Assembly (NCBI GenBank): GCA_036491235.1
Contig: DASXCK010000458.1
Span: 1 to 7,301 of the forward strand
DNA: 7,301 nt
Direction of reading: 5' to 3'
DNA from: JAVDCA01 sp036491235
GTDB lineage: Bacteria > Pseudomonadota > Alphaproteobacteria > Rhizobiales > Xanthobacteraceae
How positions within the stretch are numbered: position 1 is the stretch's first letter; each line of letters opens with the position of its first letter. The translations under genes were made by a program, and so were the position numbers. The notes under the pieces are model-generated. The model made no database searches and was not told where the DNA came from. It worked only from the letters and a program-made list of their open reading frames with translations. Below are positions 6,385 to 7,301 of the stretch, piece by piece.

Positions 6385-6466
6385 CGTCATGGCCGGGCTT
6401 GTCCCGGTCATCCACGACTTCCTTTGCGTCAAGACGTGGGTGCCCGGGACAAGCCCGGGCATGGCG
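6385..6466. repeat. Large inverted-repeat element between trpA and accD (REP-like dispersed repeat)
   Basis: Two 36-base arms (6385-6420 and 6431-6466) pair at about 31 positions around the ten-base loop CCTTTGCGTC. Each arm also contains its own smaller palindrome. The clearest is TGCCCGGG-acaag-CCCGGGCA at 6441-6461; the left arm has CCGGG-cttgt-CCCGG. The sequence resembles a very common intergenic element of Bradyrhizobium/Rhodopseudomonas-type genomes. Translated, it gives the familiar spurious peptides MAGLVPVIHD and HARACPGHPRLDAK that are often annotated as hypothetical proteins (recognised from memory). As RNA it would form a long hairpin between trpA and accD. It lacks a T-run and ends 22 bases before the accD start. 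Confidence 0.88.
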
Positions 6467-6488
6467 GAGCAAGGTCCGGAGTCGTGCC

Positions 6489-7301
6489 ATGAACTGGATC
6501 TCCAACGTCGTGCGGCCGAAAATCCGCAACTTTTTGCAGCGGCGCGACGTGCCGGAAAACCTCTGGATCAAGTGTCCGGAGTCGGGCCAGCTTGTGTTCT
6601 ACAAGGACGTCGAGGCGAACAAGTTCGTCATCCCGGGCTCGAACTACCACATGCGCATGGGTGCGGCCGCGCGCCTCAAATCGATGTTCGACGGCGAGAC
6701 CTGGTTCGACATCGCGTTGCCGGACGTCGCGCCTGATCCGCTCAAATTCCGCGATGAGCGCCGCTACGCCGACCGCCTCAAGGACGCGCGCACCAAGACC
6801 GGCCTCAAGGACGCGATCAAGCTCGGCTTCGGCAAGCTCGACGGTCTGCCGGTGGTGATCGGCGTGCAGGATTTCGACTTCATGGGAGGCTCGCTCGGCA
6901 TGGCGGCCGGCGAGGCGGTGATCAAGGGCCTGGAGACCGCGGTCGAGCACGGCTCGCCGTTCATCCTGTTCGTCGCCTCGGGCGGCGCGCGCATGCAGGA
7001 GGGCATCCTCTCGCTCATGCAATTGCCGCGCACCACCGTCGCGGTGCAGCGCCTCCGCGAGGCCGGCCGGCCTTACATCGTGGTGCTCACCAACCCGACC
7101 ACGGGCGGCGTCACGGCGTCCTATGGCATGCTGGGCGACGTGCAGATCGCCGAGCCCGGCGCGCTCATCGGCTTCGCGGGCCCGCGCGTGATCGAGCAGA
7201 CCATCCGCGAGAAGCTTCCCGACGGTTTTCAAAAATCCGAGTACCTGCGGGCGCACGGCATGGTCGACATGGTGGTGCATCGTGGCGAGCTGCGCGCGAC
7301 G
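6489..7301 (+). CDS. accD: Acetyl-CoA carboxylase carboxyltransferase beta subunit (3' end outside window)
   Basis: With AccA it transfers the carboxyl group from biotin on AccB to acetyl-CoA, giving malonyl-CoA for fatty-acid synthesis. The first 271 codons are present; the window ends in frame. MNWISNVVRPKI is the usual alphaproteobacterial N-terminus. The crotonase-fold core shows MGGSLGMAAGEA (132-143), ASGGARMQEG (163-172), GGVTASYGMLGD (206-217) and GFAGPRVIEQT (228-238). The N-terminal region aligns with the E. coli four-Cys zinc ribbon, but only Cys29 is kept: the other positions are Ser32, Ile48 and Ser51, so zinc binding is unlikely. I recall similar loss in other Rhizobiales AccD proteins. 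ATG 6489 has GGAG at 6478-6481, seven bases upstream. Placement after trpA is common in Rhizobiales, where folC usually follows (not visible here). Confidence 0.97.
   Translation, partial: MNWISNVVRPKIRNFLQRRDVPENLWIKCPESGQLVFYKDVEANKFVIPGSNYHMRMGAAARLKSMFDGETWFDIALPDVAPDPLKFRDERRYADRLKDARTKTGLKDAIKLGFGKLDGLPVVIGVQDFDFMGGSLGMAAGEAVIKGLETAVEHGSPFILFVASGGARMQEGILSLMQLPRTTVAVQRLREAGRPYIVVLTNPTTGGVTASYGMLGDVQIAEPGALIGFAGPRVIEQTIREKLPDGFQKSEYLRAHGMVDMVVHRGELRAT

Noticed and set aside
6380..6571. Small open frame on the minus strand with HARACPGHPRLDAK, and a + strand one at 6389 with MAGLVPVIHD
   Set aside because: Both are translations of the palindromic repeat running into accD sequence, a familiar type of spurious hypothetical protein.
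6429..7280. Minus-strand open frame opposite accD
   Set aside because: Antisense shadow; accD motifs and a good ribosome binding site support the + strand.

Overview
The window is GC-rich DNA from an alphaproteobacterium, most likely a Hyphomicrobiales (Rhizobiales) member of the Bradyrhizobiaceae/Xanthobacteraceae type. Two things point there: the gene order rpsA - sppA - ihfB - lapA - trpFBA - accD, and short dispersed palindromic repeats in the gaps that resemble elements I know from those genomes. No accession was checked. All supported genes are on the + strand. The long minus-strand open frames are GC-driven shadows.

Layout: (1) 1-310 is the 3' end of rpsA (ribosomal protein S1). (2) 311-504 is a gap holding a perfect 30-bp palindrome. 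(3) 505-1485 is sppA, a membrane-anchored S49 protease with an intact Ser/Lys dyad; its TAG stop lies at the edge of a dispersed repeat (1485-1533). (4) 1620-1913 is ihfB. (5) 2055-2414 is a small two-helix LapA/DUF1049 membrane protein. (6) 2422-3417 is an ornithine cyclodeaminase/mu-crystallin family protein, probably a ketimine reductase rather than a true cyclodeaminase. (7) 3418-3621 is a gap largely filled by a composite palindromic repeat. (8) 3622-6361 is trpF-trpB-trpA, joined by two 4-base ATGA stop/start overlaps. (9) 6362-6488 is a gap mostly occupied by a large inverted-repeat element. (10) 6489-7301 is the first 271 codons of accD, cut by the window edge.

Functionally, trpF, trpB and trpA carry out three late steps of tryptophan synthesis (isomerisation of phosphoribosylanthranilate, then the two tryptophan synthase half-reactions). 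Indole-3-glycerol phosphate synthase (trpC), needed between trpF and trpA, is not in the window and must lie elsewhere. accD begins fatty-acid synthesis. rpsA, ihfB, sppA and lapA are housekeeping functions: translation, nucleoid architecture, envelope proteolysis and envelope structure.

I see no undescribed system. This is a conserved core segment. The points worth a second look are the non-canonical cyclodeaminase-family enzyme, the AccD zinc ribbon that has lost three of four cysteines, and the number of distinct palindromic repeat types in the intergenic gaps, one of which supplies or overlaps a stop codon.
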